A stretch of DNA of 64,000 nt from Bacteroidales bacterium UBA7569. Its GTDB lineage: Bacteria; Bacteroidota; Bacteroidia; Bacteroidales; Paludibacteraceae. The stretch spans positions 1-64,000 of the forward strand of contig DLLF01000002.1 in assembly GCA_002477945.1 (NCBI GenBank), read 5' to 3'. A program made the translations under genes and the position numbers. The notes below the pieces were generated by a model, which saw nothing but the letters and a program-made list of their open reading frames with translations, made no database searches and was not told where the DNA came from. Positions 1 to 10,172 of the stretch are shown here, piece after piece (the stretch's first letter is position 1; the number at the start of each line of letters is the position of its first letter).

Positions 1-250
1 AAACGCTATCTTATGTATATGCTTGCGCATAGCCACAAAAACATAGCATCATGCACAAGTTCCGGCAGCGAAATTACACAAAAATCTTTACCTACGCAAC
101 TACGCTGCTCCATGGAGCATTATACTTCCATCCGTTCCGCGAAGCCTTTACAAACATCCTTCACAAGAGAGAAAACAAGGAAAGCAGTTGTGTATGTGCT
201 TTTTTTTTTATACTTTCGCTTGCGTTTTCAGATCAACTCACTCATCGGAA
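1..250. other. Window-edge non-coding stretch with weak promoter
   Basis: I see no convincing gene here; the open frames that cross it have no family character. A T-rich run at 201-210 is followed by TACTTTCG at 211-218, one mismatch from the Bacteroidota -7 element TAnnTTTG. GTTG lies 20 bp upstream at 187-190. This could be the promoter of the DUF4491 gene that starts at 251. Confidence 0.35.
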
Positions 251-583
251 ATGATTATCGGTATGACTTTCAATATAGAAGGTATTGTATTGGGTTTGGC
301 AACCTTTCTATGCATCGGAATGTTTCACCCCATTGTCATCAAAGCAGAGTACTATTTCGGCACACGCTGCTGGTGGGCTTTTGCAAGCACCGGCATTGCT
401 GCCATCGTTCTTTCCCTTTTTACAGAAAGCACCTATGCATCTGTCATTTCGGGAGTATTTGCATTCTCCTGTTTCTGGTCGATACTGGAGTTGTTCGAGC
501 AAAGGAAGCGTGTAGAGAAGGGGTGGTTTCCTGAGAATCCAAAGCGGAAACAGAGAAAACCGAAATCCAATAACGATGTCTGA
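251..583 (+). CDS. DUF4491 family small membrane protein
   Basis: A 110-residue inner-membrane protein with three hydrophobic segments: about residues 5-26 (ending in the family-typical HPIVIKAEYYFG), 30-47 and 51-70. It ends in a basic tail, with ELFEQRKRVEKGWFP followed by several Lys and Arg. This layout and wording match the DUF4491 family, whose function is unknown. I chose the ATG at 251 because the longer frame from 188 adds a Cys/Phe-rich leader translated from a T-run; an ATG at 263 is also possible. A weak promoter-like TACTTTCG lies about 33 bp upstream. The next gene is 118 bp downstream and unrelated in function. Confidence 0.85.
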   Translation: MIIGMTFNIEGIVLGLATFLCIGMFHPIVIKAEYYFGTRCWWAFASTGIAAIVLSLFTESTYASVISGVFAFSCFWSILELFEQRKRVEKGWFPENPKRKQRKPKSNNDV

Positions 584-700
584 AAATTCCCGCAACAGCG
601 ATATACACTTTTGCCCATAAAGGTATGTCCGTCATACAGGGATTTGCATGCACAGGATATTTTCTTTACCTTTACCATCGGAATTATACAATCTATCAAC

Positions 701-3187
701 ATGAGACACTTCAATACTATTCTTTTTTCATGTCTGCTTACAGCCAGCAGTTATGCGACCACAGTTACTTACACCACCGACAACACGACCAATTTCCCCA
801 ATCCTGAGCGCGGTTTCTACGAACAAGTGGAGCAAATCGTGAAGAGCGATGGGAGCAGCAACCTCCGCGACCACTATTTTACGGACGGACAGGCAGCCGG
901 CCGTTCGCTGTTACTGCGTCTTTATTACTTGGACAATTTCCGCAGCCAAGCCCTGCCGGAGGCTGTCCTGACACAGATTAACACTGATATGGCGAAGTTC
1001 CGCAGCAAGGGTTTCAAGTGCATTTTGCGTTTTGCGTACACAGCGAGCAGTTCGAAGCCCTATCAAGACGCATCGCCCGAAATATGGAGGCAACATCTGG
1101 AACAACTCAAACCCATCCTGCATGACAATGCAGACGTTATCTATGTGGTGCAAGCGGGTTTCTTGGGTGTATGGGGCGAATGGTACTACTCGGGGCAAGG
1201 CACAGGCTACCATATAGCGGAAGGCACACGCACGAACCTCATCAACCAACTATTAGACGCTGTACCCGCTTCAAGATGCGTACAATTACGAACTCCCAAG
1301 TACAAAACGGACTACATAGGCGATGCCACTGCCCTGACATCTGCCACAGCATGGAAAGAGGACAAACGTTCCCGATTAGGTCACCACAACGATGCTTTCT
1401 GCAACGGGGCAGAGAATATGGGTACCTACGAAGACGTGGCAGCAGACAAAGCCTATCTTGCGCAAGAATGCCTGTTTGTACCCAACGGCGGCGAAACGAA
1501 CATAGAAAAGAGCCATGCAAGCAACTACAAGAACTACGGCACCGGCGAAAAAGCCGCAGCCGAGATGAAGTTGCTGCATTATTCCTACCTCAACTACGAC
1601 TACAGCGACTATGCAACCGGTCAATGGAAGACAGAGAGGGACGCTTCGGGCGACTCGTATTACGACATCATGGCGCGACGGATGGGGTACAGATTCCAAC
1701 TAATCAAGGGGACATACCCCGAGGAGGTAGGGAGCGAGAGAAAAGCGAACATTGAACTTACCCTGCAAAACACGGGTTATGCCCCCCTTTACAACGAGCG
1801 GAAAGCCTATATTGTATTGCAGTCGGGAAACAAGACTTACCGTGTTCCATTGGAATCGGATCCCAGGACATGGAAGCCGGAAGAGACCATACAAATTTCG
1901 GAGACCCTCACTTTGCCCGAAGATATTGAGACGGGGACATACAAACTATATCTGCAACTGCCCGACGCTGACAGCCGGATTGCCGATAATCTGCAATATG
2001 CGATCCGCTTTGCAAACAGCGATATGTGGGAGGAGAGTACAGGACGGAACAATCTGAATGCACAGGTGAGAGTAACCAACTCCTCCGTTTCTGTAGATCC
2101 GATTGACCCGCCCGACCCAGACGAGCCGACAAAATGCCACGCAGACACGATCATCCGACTAAGCATAACAGGCAAAAACAGTTGCACTGTGGACGGCAGC
2201 ATCGGAGGAACGGGTGCAGCCAACCAATTGAGTAGCGATTCACCCTATAAACTGAACAATGAGGGAGCATACGTGATGATGGAACTGGCAGACGGCAATC
2301 ATTTTCAGGAAGGCGACACATTGGTAGTGGATATGACATTCAACCAAACCACATTTTGGGCATATTCGGACAACGGTGTGACAGAACTGCTTGCTGCGCC
2401 GGTAACGAAATCGAAGACAGTGACCCGCAGCAAGTTTGTATTGCCACAGAAAGCAGACGGTATTCAGCAGATATGGATATGCCGCACAGCGGAAAACGGG
2501 CAGAACGGGAAACTGACGGGAATGGAAGTGCACCGCACTATCTGCCGGGAACAACCGGAAAATCCCAAGGAGACTCATCAAGTGACCTTTGACGACAACC
2601 GCCCCGAAGCATGGGACGCACACTTTGCATTGACACCATCCACCCTGACCACTACGACTGTTACAAAAGGAGAGACTTACAGCATCCCTAATCAGAAACC
2701 AAGTATCGGTCTGACAGAAGAGCCGAGTTATCTCATCTATTATTTCACGGGCTGGAACACAAATGAGGACGGCACAGGCACGACCTACCAAGCAGGCGAC
2801 ATCATTCCGACTGATACAGACATAACACTCTACGCCCAATGGGAAGGACGTCCTTTCGGCATCACCTATTACGCAGACGCAGCACAGACCGAGCGGCTTA
2901 CTCTGCAACCCGACACATACACTTTTGACAAAGAGACCGTGTTCCCCACCCCGAAAAAAGAAGGATATGATTTCGCAGGCTGGCACTCGGCATTCAGCCA
3001 TGAAGCAGTAACAAGCACGCAGGGATATTACGGAGATTTCATCCTGTATGCGGAATGGAAGGCTGTCACTCCCACTGCCATTGACAATGCAAGCGGGAAG
3101 GAACTGCCGTATCGGAAATATATTTATGAGGGGCGGCTTGTGATAGAACGGGAAGGAGTTGTTTATGATGTGTTAGGGAGAAGATAA
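701..3187 (+). CDS. DUF4874/DUF4832 exported protein with InlB-type repeats
   Basis: An exported protein of 828 residues. The signal peptide MRHFNTILFSCLLTASSYA supports the ATG at 701 over an in-frame ATG at 611. Next comes a DUF4874-like domain (FPNPERGFYE near residue 31; GFLGVWGEWYYS near residue 160), then DUF4832, a pairing predicted to be a TIM-barrel glycoside-hydrolase-like enzyme. I identify no catalytic residues. A beta-rich linker follows a Pro/Asp hinge (DPPDPDEP). Two tandem InlB/Listeria-Bacteroides repeats come last (hallmarks YFTGWNTNEDG, LYAQWE; then YDFAGWHS, LYAEWK). The tail YIYEGRLVIEREGVVYDVLG resembles tails seen on many secreted Bacteroidales proteins. The likely location is the cell surface or outside the cell. 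The substrate is unknown. Confidence 0.75.
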   Translation: MRHFNTILFSCLLTASSYATTVTYTTDNTTNFPNPERGFYEQVEQIVKSDGSSNLRDHYFTDGQAAGRSLLLRLYYLDNFRSQALPEAVLTQINTDMAKFRSKGFKCILRFAYTASSSKPYQDASPEIWRQHLEQLKPILHDNADVIYVVQAGFLGVWGEWYYSGQGTGYHIAEGTRTNLINQLLDAVPASRCVQLRTPKYKTDYIGDATALTSATAWKEDKRSRLGHHNDAFCNGAENMGTYEDVAADKAYLAQECLFVPNGGETNIEKSHASNYKNYGTGEKAAAEMKLLHYSYLNYDYSDYATGQWKTERDASGDSYYDIMARRMGYRFQLIKGTYPEEVGSERKANIELTLQNTGYAPLYNERKAYIVLQSGNKTYRVPLESDPRTWKPEETIQISETLTLPEDIETGTYKLYLQLPDADSRIADNLQYAIRFANSDMWEESTGRNNLNAQVRVTNSSVSVDPIDPPDPDEPTKCHADTIIRLSITGKNSCTVDGSIGGTGAANQLSSDSPYKLNNEGAYVMMELADGNHFQEGDTLVVDMTFNQTTFWAYSDNGVTELLAAPVTKSKTVTRSKFVLPQKADGIQQIWICRTAENGQNGKLTGMEVHRTICREQPENPKETHQVTFDDNRPEAWDAHFALTPSTLTTTTVTKGETYSIPNQKPSIGLTEEPSYLIYYFTGWNTNEDGTGTTYQAGDIIPTDTDITLYAQWEGRPFGITYYADAAQTERLTLQPDTYTFDKETVFPTPKKEGYDFAGWHSAFSHEAVTSTQGYYGDFILYAEWKAVTPTAIDNASGKELPYRKYIYEGRLVIEREGVVYDVLGRR

Positions 3188-3400
3188 ACCTCCCCAATCC
3201 CCTCCAAAGGAGGGGTTAACATCCGCACTGTTGACATCTCGTTTAGGGGTCGATAAGGGGTGCTTGAGGTCGGCTTGAGGGGTCGTATTATTTCCGATTG
3301 GAGCATTTACGAGGTACGATTTTGCAGGGAAGATGAAAGGGAGGACAAACAATCTGCCAACGAGGCTATGACAGAAGTCCTAACAGTTCGAGAAGTTCGA
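3188..3400 (+). repeat. Composite intergenic repeat, copy A
   Basis: Right after the stop codon is a perfect hairpin CCCCTCC-AAA-GGAGGGG (3199-3215). Degenerate GAGGGGTCG and GAGGTCGGCTTGAGG words follow to about 3285, then TTTACGAGGTACGATTTTGC at 3309-3328. The same ordered parts recur near 23.7, 35.0 and 41.9 kb, so I read it as a dispersed element. The hairpin could also act as a weak stem-loop after the DUF4832 gene, although no T-run follows. Confidence 0.7.
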
Positions 3401-3410
3401 GGGAGGATGA

Positions 3411-3465
3411 GACGGATTGGTCTAATTGGACGAATGGGACAAATGGGGCGGTTGGGACGGGCGTG
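3411..3465 (+). repeat. 9-bp-period degenerate array
   Basis: Five to six imperfect 9-bp units of the form GAATGGGAC (GGATTGGTC, TAATTGGAC, GAATGGGAC, AAATGGGGC, GGTTGGGAC). The same period and wording recur at 34883-34954, 41850-41881 and, in reverse orientation, 53356-53440. An 88-codon open frame over this stretch (3260-3526) appears to be a by-product of the repeats. The rest of the 3188-3663 gap shows only the promoter below. Confidence 0.65.
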
Positions 3466-3594
3466 GGAAAGCACCAGACACAAAGCAGGAAGAAACAGCC
3501 CCTCGGACCTGCATATTTTGACTTAACAGTACATAATATGACTCCAACCGGCAAGTATAGAAGTTTCATTTTTATTATCGGATTACACATGGTA

Positions 3595-3626
3595 TTTGCA
3601 TATATTGAAAAATGCTTGTAACTTTG
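3595..3626 (+). promoter_or_regulatory. Bacteroidota-type promoter
   Basis: TTTG at 3595-3598, a 20-bp spacer, then TAACTTTG at 3619-3626. This lies 37 bp upstream of the ATG at 3664 and should drive the lipoprotein/OmpA pair. Confidence 0.75.
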
Positions 3627-3663
3627 TAGGGTTATTTTTGAACAAATCACATTCGTTTCATTT

Positions 3664-5451
3664 ATGAAAGAACAACATTCCATTTTCTATTTTCTCGTCA
3701 GCCTTCTATTGGCAGGCAGTTTGCTGACTTTACCGAGTTGCCGTGCAGACGTGGATTTGAACAACATTGATCCTGAAGCACAGGTACAGTTGGGATTGGC
3801 CTTGCCGATTGGCGAAATGAAGGTGAGCATCAACGACTTTCTGAAAGGCGATGTACAGAACAACATCGGTGTGGAAGAAGACGGGTTGCTTTACTTTGAG
3901 GACACGTTCCGTATCACCCGTGATTTCCATACGATAGATTTGACCCAATACATAACAATTGCACACGAACAGTTTGTAATCGGTTCAGCACAGCCATCTT
4001 TAGTGGGTTTCTCCATGCCTGCGGGTAGAGAGGTTGTGCTTGATTTCCCGTTGCATCTGGAACTTACAGGTATCAACACGGCTCTTGACAACGAGAGAAT
4101 AGACAGTATTTACATACGTGAAGCACGATTCTCGACCGTACTTTCGCTCACCGAACTAAATCTGCCCTACAACGACATCAAGAAGTTGGAAATCATCTTG
4201 AGCGACAATATCTCCCGCGCCCAGGGAAAGACCATTGAAATTCCGTTGACAGGCGCGGACTACAACGACAGTATTCACGTTTTGCTCGATGAGTTCACCA
4301 TCAACCTGATGCAGGATAGGAACGCTGAGCCAAGCAACAGGAATGTGGTGACCGGTGTGGATTTCACATTCCGCTTTACCATTCTGCCCGAACAGGGTAT
4401 CCCCATCACCGCCAATTCTTCCATCAATTACGATTTCAAGGTACAATTTCTTGATTATCATGCCGTTTGGGGGTGGTTCAGACCCAGTAACCTCATGCGT
4501 GACAAAGACACTATCCGCATTGCCGATGAATGGGAAGGGTGGTCGTCGATTCAGAAACTGCATCTGCAACTGGCAGAGCCGCGCGTGACTCTGCACGCCA
4601 AACAGGCTTTGGGTTGTCCGCTGACTTTGAATGCAGAGTATCTGTTTGTGAAATCGGAGGAAACGGAAGAGGCCGCATACGCGACCTTCAACGGAAGCAG
4701 GAAGTATATATGGGCTTTCCCTGAGTTTGTTGATCCGCGTACGGCTCCTATCGGTGCAACCGTGACGAACACCCTGGTGTTTGACCACACGGAGTCGAAC
4801 GGCAGGTTGGACAAACTGTTTGCGCTACGTCCGGACCTGATCGGTTATCAGTTTAATGTGGTTATCAACCAGAGTTACTCTTCCGAGTTGAAGCAGCACA
4901 GGCTGACGAATAACACGGATATAGATTTGGAAGCGATTGCCCATCTTCCGTTTATCTTCAATCCGAACGTAGAATTGTCGTACACCGATACGATAAAAGA
5001 CGTTGACTTAAGCAGGACTTCGATAGATTCGCTCGTTGCCGACATTGACAGGATAGACAGCGTACACGTCAATGAACTGAAGTTGGTACTGATGGCCAAG
5101 AACTATATACCTTTTAACATCCGTGCCACATTCCGATTCTTTGACAAAGACAATCAAGAAATCCACTTCAACATGCTTGAAGACGGCGGCAACACGATCA
5201 CCATTGCAGGACCGACCGAGATAGAGAACAGGGTTGTGAAAGCACCCGGGGAGACGGCTCTCATCATCCATATCAATCAGGAAGAGTATGACAAACTGGC
5301 TTCGGTGGCATATATCGTGTATGATACGTTCTTGGGAGACAATACGGTTTCCGTGCGCGTATTGGACCGCTCCGGTTTGCAAGTGAAGATAGGCATCGCC
5401 GCCGATGTGGAAGCACTGCTCAGATTAGAAAAAGACAAAGACAAAGAATAA
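3664..5451 (+). CDS. Conserved Bacteroidales lipoprotein, function unknown
   Basis: A 595-residue protein with a lipoprotein signal: a hydrophobic run (FYFLVSLLLAGSLLTL) followed by PSC, with the lipidated Cys near residue 26. After it comes ADVDLNNIDPEAQVQLGLALPIGEMK and a long beta-rich region without repeats. I do not recognise a named domain. A perfect Bacteroidota promoter sits 37 bp upstream, and the gene lies 19 bp before the DUF5723/OmpA gene. The two are therefore likely co-transcribed, and the lipoprotein may assist or cap that outer membrane protein. It is probably anchored in the outer membrane. Confidence 0.7.
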   Translation: MKEQHSIFYFLVSLLLAGSLLTLPSCRADVDLNNIDPEAQVQLGLALPIGEMKVSINDFLKGDVQNNIGVEEDGLLYFEDTFRITRDFHTIDLTQYITIAHEQFVIGSAQPSLVGFSMPAGREVVLDFPLHLELTGINTALDNERIDSIYIREARFSTVLSLTELNLPYNDIKKLEIILSDNISRAQGKTIEIPLTGADYNDSIHVLLDEFTINLMQDRNAEPSNRNVVTGVDFTFRFTILPEQGIPITANSSINYDFKVQFLDYHAVWGWFRPSNLMRDKDTIRIADEWEGWSSIQKLHLQLAEPRVTLHAKQALGCPLTLNAEYLFVKSEETEEAAYATFNGSRKYIWAFPEFVDPRTAPIGATVTNTLVFDHTESNGRLDKLFALRPDLIGYQFNVVINQSYSSELKQHRLTNNTDIDLEAIAHLPFIFNPNVELSYTDTIKDVDLSRTSIDSLVADIDRIDSVHVNELKLVLMAKNYIPFNIRATFRFFDKDNQEIHFNMLEDGGNTITIAGPTEIENRVVKAPGETALIIHINQEEYDKLASVAYIVYDTFLGDNTVSVRVLDRSGLQVKIGIAADVEALLRLEKDKDKE

Positions 5452-5470
5452 CCTCGTAAGATACACCACA

Positions 5471-8050
5471 ATGAGACAGAACAGGTTAAAGATATTTTCG
5501 TTGGCACTTGCGAGTGCATTAACAATAGGCAGCACAGAAGCACAACAAGTGAATACGTTGTACTTCCTTGAGAACAGCCCGATGCGGCACTACATCAACC
5601 CCGCCCTCCAACCCATCAGCAAGGTATATGTGAGTTTGCCGGTTATGGGTTATGTTTCGGCTTACGGAGGGAACAATGCCCTCACACTTCAAGACATAGT
5701 GTTCAAACAGAACGGGAAGACCATGTGGTTTCTGAATCCCCAAGCAAACCAAGCGGGGTTTATGAACAGCATCAAAAGAGGGATAGGCGCAGAAGCAGAG
5801 ACGCAGATCAACTTCTTATCTTTCGGTTTCCGAGTGAAAGATGCAGGCTATTTTCACTTTACTCTGAATGAACGAATAGACGGAGGAGTAGGAGTTCCTT
5901 TTGGTTTGTTTGACTTTGCGTTGGGCGGCGGTATGAAAGATTTAAGCGGCGGTATGAACAGTTTCGACCTGAAGAAATTAGGTATAGATCTGTCCATGTA
6001 CACGGAATTAGGTATGGGCTACTCTCACCAGATCAATGAGCAATGGAGCATCGGCGGGAAATTGAAGTTCCTGTACGGTTCCTTTCACCTGGGTATGAAC
6101 AACCAGTCGCTTGCCTTGAACGCTTCAGCAGACTCGTGGAGTGTCAAGGGACAGGGTTCGGTTGTTGCCGCAGCCCCATTCAACCTGCCTGAAAGCATAG
6201 ACTCGGACGGGCTGAGCCAATACTCTCCCGATATTGATCTATTATCTTTGTGGAAGCCCCAAGGTTTTGGCGGTGCATTGGATTTAGGTTTGACATACAA
6301 GCCTCATGAAATGGTTCAGATTACAGCCTCCGTGACGGATCTCGGTTTCATCCGCTGGCACAAGGGACAGAAATACAACTACAAGGTTGACGGGACGTAC
6401 GATGGTGTAGGAGAAATCAATTACGGGGACTACGTGGACGAAAACGGAGATTTCAATTCCGACCAATTGATAGACACCGTGTCGGCACGCATTGAGAATG
6501 TGTACAAGACGGCTTTAACGACCGAAGGTACCACACGAGGATTTATGGATATGCTTTCGCCGAAACTGAACATCGGTGTTGATGCGAACTTCTGGGAGAA
6601 CAGAGTCGGTGTGGGAGTATATTCACGCACGAAATTCACTCCGTACAAGATATATGAAGAGGTGACATTAGGTGCCGCCTTCCGTCCGTTCCACTGGTTA
6701 CAATTGGCGGCTTCCTACTCTTTCATCAACGGGAAAGGCGGCAACATAGGTGCTGCATTAGGAATAGTGACCTACGAGGGTATCGGCTTTACATTGGCTG
6801 CCGACTATGTGCCATGCTATTATGCGCATTACAGCAAGACGCTTGAGAACGGAAAAATACAGGATATACCTATCCCCTACAAAACGAAAGGCGTAAACAT
6901 TGCGGCAGGCATCAATATCGTCATCGGTCATAAGCGCGACAGGGACAAAGACGGTGTGTTGGACAAATATGACCTGTGTCCAAGCACCCCGAAGAATGTA
7001 CAAGTGGACAAATATGGTTGTCCGATAGATTCAGACGGAGACGGAGTGCCTGATTATTTGGATGAATGTCCCGGTACGCCTACGGAGGCTTATGGTTTGG
7101 TTGATGTTACAGGTTGCCCTATTGACTCGGACGGAGACGGTGTACCCGATTATCTGGACAAATGTCCCAAGACCCCCACAGCGGCTTACGGGAAAGTGGA
7201 CGACACGGGTTGTCCGACAGACTCAGACGGAGACGGTGTGCCAGACTATCTGGACGAATGTCCGGGTACCCCCGCGGAAGCCAAAGGCTTTGTGGATGAA
7301 AAGGGCTGTATGTTAGATACCGACAACGACGGGATACCTGATTATATGGATGAATGTCCAGATACTCCCGCAGAGGCTATCGGCTATCTGAGCGAGACTG
7401 GTTGCCCGCTTGATACGGACGGGGACGGAGTGCCTGATTACTTGGATGAATGTCCGAATACTCCCGCTGAGGCTGTCGACTATCTGAGCGCAACAGGTTG
7501 CCCGCTTGATACGGACGGAGACGGAGTACCCGATTATTGCGATCAATGTCCGACTGTTGCAGGTGACAAAGACAATCACGGCTGCCCCATAATAAAAAGA
7601 GAAGTCCGAAATCTATTGAAGAAAGCCATGCAAGGTATTCAATTTGAAACGGGCAAGGCAAATATCAAAAAGGCTTCCTATCCATTATTGGATCAGATTG
7701 CAGGGATATTCATTGACAACCCTGAGTATCAGATTGAAGTACAAGGGCATACGGACAATGTTGGCAGTAAGAAACTAAATCAAGACCTGTCAGAACGTCG
7801 CGCAGCAGCCGTTATGGAATACTTGGTTGGTGCCGGTGTGGACAAGAGCCGAATGACTTCACACGGATATGGAGACACTATGCCCATCGAAAGCAATGCG
7901 ACCGCAAAAGGCAGGAAACTCAATCGACGCGTAGAGTTCGTGATATCCTTTGAAGAAGTTAATTATGAGGAGATTAAAACAACAACCGACAGTTCTGCAA
8001 GAGAAGCATTGCAATCCGATTCAATAAATGGCAAGGTTATTGCAGAATAG
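5471..8050 (+). CDS. DUF5723 outer membrane protein with TSP3 repeats and OmpA domain
   Basis: An 859-residue envelope protein. After a signal peptide (cleavage near EAQQ), residues about 25-485 form a DUF5723-like barrel region, recognisable from NTLYFLENSPMRHYINPALQ. A calcium-binding thrombospondin type 3 linker follows from about residue 486, with roughly six DSDGDGVPDYLDECP units. The C-terminal 110 or so residues are an OmpA/MotB domain (GHTDNVGSKKLNQDLSERRA, then GYGDTMPI and NRRVEF) that should bind peptidoglycan in the periplasm. The whole would tie the outer membrane to the wall. The TSP3 region is tandemly repeated at DNA level, so repeat number may vary between strains. It follows the lipoprotein gene by 19 bp. 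Confidence 0.85.
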   Translation: MRQNRLKIFSLALASALTIGSTEAQQVNTLYFLENSPMRHYINPALQPISKVYVSLPVMGYVSAYGGNNALTLQDIVFKQNGKTMWFLNPQANQAGFMNSIKRGIGAEAETQINFLSFGFRVKDAGYFHFTLNERIDGGVGVPFGLFDFALGGGMKDLSGGMNSFDLKKLGIDLSMYTELGMGYSHQINEQWSIGGKLKFLYGSFHLGMNNQSLALNASADSWSVKGQGSVVAAAPFNLPESIDSDGLSQYSPDIDLLSLWKPQGFGGALDLGLTYKPHEMVQITASVTDLGFIRWHKGQKYNYKVDGTYDGVGEINYGDYVDENGDFNSDQLIDTVSARIENVYKTALTTEGTTRGFMDMLSPKLNIGVDANFWENRVGVGVYSRTKFTPYKIYEEVTLGAAFRPFHWLQLAASYSFINGKGGNIGAALGIVTYEGIGFTLAADYVPCYYAHYSKTLENGKIQDIPIPYKTKGVNIAAGINIVIGHKRDRDKDGVLDKYDLCPSTPKNVQVDKYGCPIDSDGDGVPDYLDECPGTPTEAYGLVDVTGCPIDSDGDGVPDYLDKCPKTPTAAYGKVDDTGCPTDSDGDGVPDYLDECPGTPAEAKGFVDEKGCMLDTDNDGIPDYMDECPDTPAEAIGYLSETGCPLDTDGDGVPDYLDECPNTPAEAVDYLSATGCPLDTDGDGVPDYCDQCPTVAGDKDNHGCPIIKREVRNLLKKAMQGIQFETGKANIKKASYPLLDQIAGIFIDNPEYQIEVQGHTDNVGSKKLNQDLSERRAAAVMEYLVGAGVDKSRMTSHGYGDTMPIESNATAKGRKLNRRVEFVISFEEVNYEEIKTTTDSSAREALQSDSINGKVIAE

Positions 8051-8102
8051 TTATATGCAACATTTTATCTAATATCCAACCAAAAGAAAACATTATTCAA
8101 AC

Positions 8103-10172
8103 ATGAAGATTCGGTATGCTGCCTTGTCGGCAATCATTATCTGTATTTCTGCATGTAACAAAAGTACGGACACGATCAGTAGGCTACAGCAGGCGATGAC
8201 GGACGCCCCCATACAACCCATTCATCTGAGAGGGGACTCCACACATATATTCTTGACAGATTATGTGCCAAGTCTCACTTCTTCCGATTGGGATGTAGTT
8301 TATTTTGATGTATCAGAACAGGCAGATATGGGCGAAGAAACAGATTTGTACTTGATGAAAGATGAGTACCATTATGTTCCTACACTCACTCTTGCCAAGG
8401 ATGGTAATTATTTGAGCATTGCAGCATTACCAGACTTACCACACAAACAAGGGCTTATAACAACCGGTTGCACAAAAAATACTATTCGTTTTGCATTCAA
8501 AGAGGCACCAAAGAATCCGCATTTCACCATCCTTTGGCAGAATATAGAGATACAAAATCCCAACTTGGAGGAAACAGGCGGCGAATATACTCTCAACATT
8601 CCCGATTATACCCACAAGGGACGAAGTTATATCCGTGTATATGCCGCTGACGAAGATTATCTTTACAATGATCTGTTGATTCCTCTGCAAGATATGCGCC
8701 CTATTACGGACACAAAAGATCTGACACGACATGACCATCAGGCACAAGTCCTGTACTCTTTGATGGTGGATCGTTTTTTAGACGGAAACAGTTGCAACAA
8801 CAAGAAACTTCATATACCGGAAGTGTTGGACATTGTAGATTATCAAGGGGGAGATTTTGCCGGAGTTACAAAGAAAATTAAGGAAGGCTTCTTCTCTGAC
8901 TTAGGAATAACCACCATTTGGCTGTCCCCTATTGCACAAAATCCATGGGATGCATGGGGGTATTACGAGTTTGATGGAAAGCCTTGCAAATATAAAGACA
9001 TCAATGGTGATCAGCCCTCTTATACCAAATTTTCAGCATATCACGGCTACTGGCCTATCTATATCACCGCCATTGAGCAACGTTTCGGCACAGAAGACGA
9101 GTTCAGAAAATTGCTCTCCACTGCCCATGACCATGATATCAATGTCATATTGGATTATGTGGCAAATCACATGCATATCAGTTCCCCCACCCTGCAAGCG
9201 CATCCTGATTGGATGACAGATTCCATCCTTCCTGATGGTCGGCGCAACTTCGAATTATGGGACGAACAACGCCTTACCACATGGTTTGATTCACATATTC
9301 CGTCACTTGACCTTGAGCGGGAAGATGTCTATTCTCCGCTTACCGACTCTGCACTCTATTGGTTAGAACACTATGACATTGACGGATTTCGTCATGATGC
9401 ATGTAAACACATCCCCGAATGTTATTGGCGTACCCTTACTAAGAAAATAAAGACTCGTATGCCTGATAAAGATGTTTGGATGATAGGAGAGACCTATGGC
9501 AATGCCGACCTTATCTCATCGTATGTAAAGACAGGAATGCTCAATGCACAGTTCGATTTCAACATCTACCATACTGCCATTAATGTCTTTGGCAGAAACT
9601 ATAGTATGCATAACTTGGCAGATGTTATCCATGAAAGTCTCACCACGTATGGTTCACACCACACAATGGGTAACATTTCCGGCAACCATGATAAGGCTCG
9701 TTTCATCTCTTTGGCAGGAGGTGCTCTAAGTTGGAACGAAGACCACAAAGAAGCAGGTTGGACAAGGTATGTAGGTATTGGTGACACTGCCACAGCCTAC
9801 AAGAAATCCATCCTGCTGGAAGTCCTCAACATGACTCTTCCAGGCGTTCCGTGCATATACCAAGGCGATGAATATGCCGAGTTCGGAGCCAATGATCCTG
9901 ATAACCGCCACATGCTGCGTTTCGATAACTATAGTCCTTTGGAAGAGAATTTCCTGAAGCAAGTGAAAGACCTTATCCGGCTGCGTCGAAGCGAAATGGC
10001 ATTGATTTATGGAGACTATATCCCAGTCTACGTAGATGATGACGTACTTTGTTTCGACCGGACCTATATGAATCGTACCATTCGTGTCATACTTAACAAA
10101 GGAGAAAAAAGAAAACATCTTGACTGCTTGAATATAGACATTGAACCCCTCTCATACCGCATCATACAATGA
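8103..10172 (+). CDS. GH13 alpha-amylase family lipoprotein
   Basis: A 689-residue lipoprotein (signal ending ISAC, Cys near residue 19). About 190 residues of N-terminal beta-rich sequence precede a GH13 barrel that starts near VLYSLMVDRFLDG. The four conserved regions are present: VILDYVANH, DGFRHDACKH, MIGETYG and SGNHDKAR. These give the likely nucleophile Asp432, acid/base Glu463 and stabilising Asp530. It should cut or transglycosylate alpha-glucans at the cell surface or in the periplasm. I see no promoter in the 52-bp gap behind the OmpA gene, so read-through is possible. The stop overlaps the ATG of the GH53 gene by 4 bp, which implies translational coupling. Confidence 0.9.
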   Translation: MKIRYAALSAIIICISACNKSTDTISRLQQAMTDAPIQPIHLRGDSTHIFLTDYVPSLTSSDWDVVYFDVSEQADMGEETDLYLMKDEYHYVPTLTLAKDGNYLSIAALPDLPHKQGLITTGCTKNTIRFAFKEAPKNPHFTILWQNIEIQNPNLEETGGEYTLNIPDYTHKGRSYIRVYAADEDYLYNDLLIPLQDMRPITDTKDLTRHDHQAQVLYSLMVDRFLDGNSCNNKKLHIPEVLDIVDYQGGDFAGVTKKIKEGFFSDLGITTIWLSPIAQNPWDAWGYYEFDGKPCKYKDINGDQPSYTKFSAYHGYWPIYITAIEQRFGTEDEFRKLLSTAHDHDINVILDYVANHMHISSPTLQAHPDWMTDSILPDGRRNFELWDEQRLTTWFDSHIPSLDLEREDVYSPLTDSALYWLEHYDIDGFRHDACKHIPECYWRTLTKKIKTRMPDKDVWMIGETYGNADLISSYVKTGMLNAQFDFNIYHTAINVFGRNYSMHNLADVIHESLTTYGSHHTMGNISGNHDKARFISLAGGALSWNEDHKEAGWTRYVGIGDTATAYKKSILLEVLNMTLPGVPCIYQGDEYAEFGANDPDNRHMLRFDNYSPLEENFLKQVKDLIRLRRSEMALIYGDYIPVYVDDDVLCFDRTYMNRTIRVILNKGEKRKHLDCLNIDIEPLSYRIIQ

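Noticed and set aside
13..534. Open frame of 173 codons overlapping the DUF4491 gene
   Set aside because: The overlapping frame at 251-583 matches a known family; this one has no such character.
3260..3526. Possible 88-residue gene
   Set aside because: It is translated wholly from the composite repeat and the 9-bp array.
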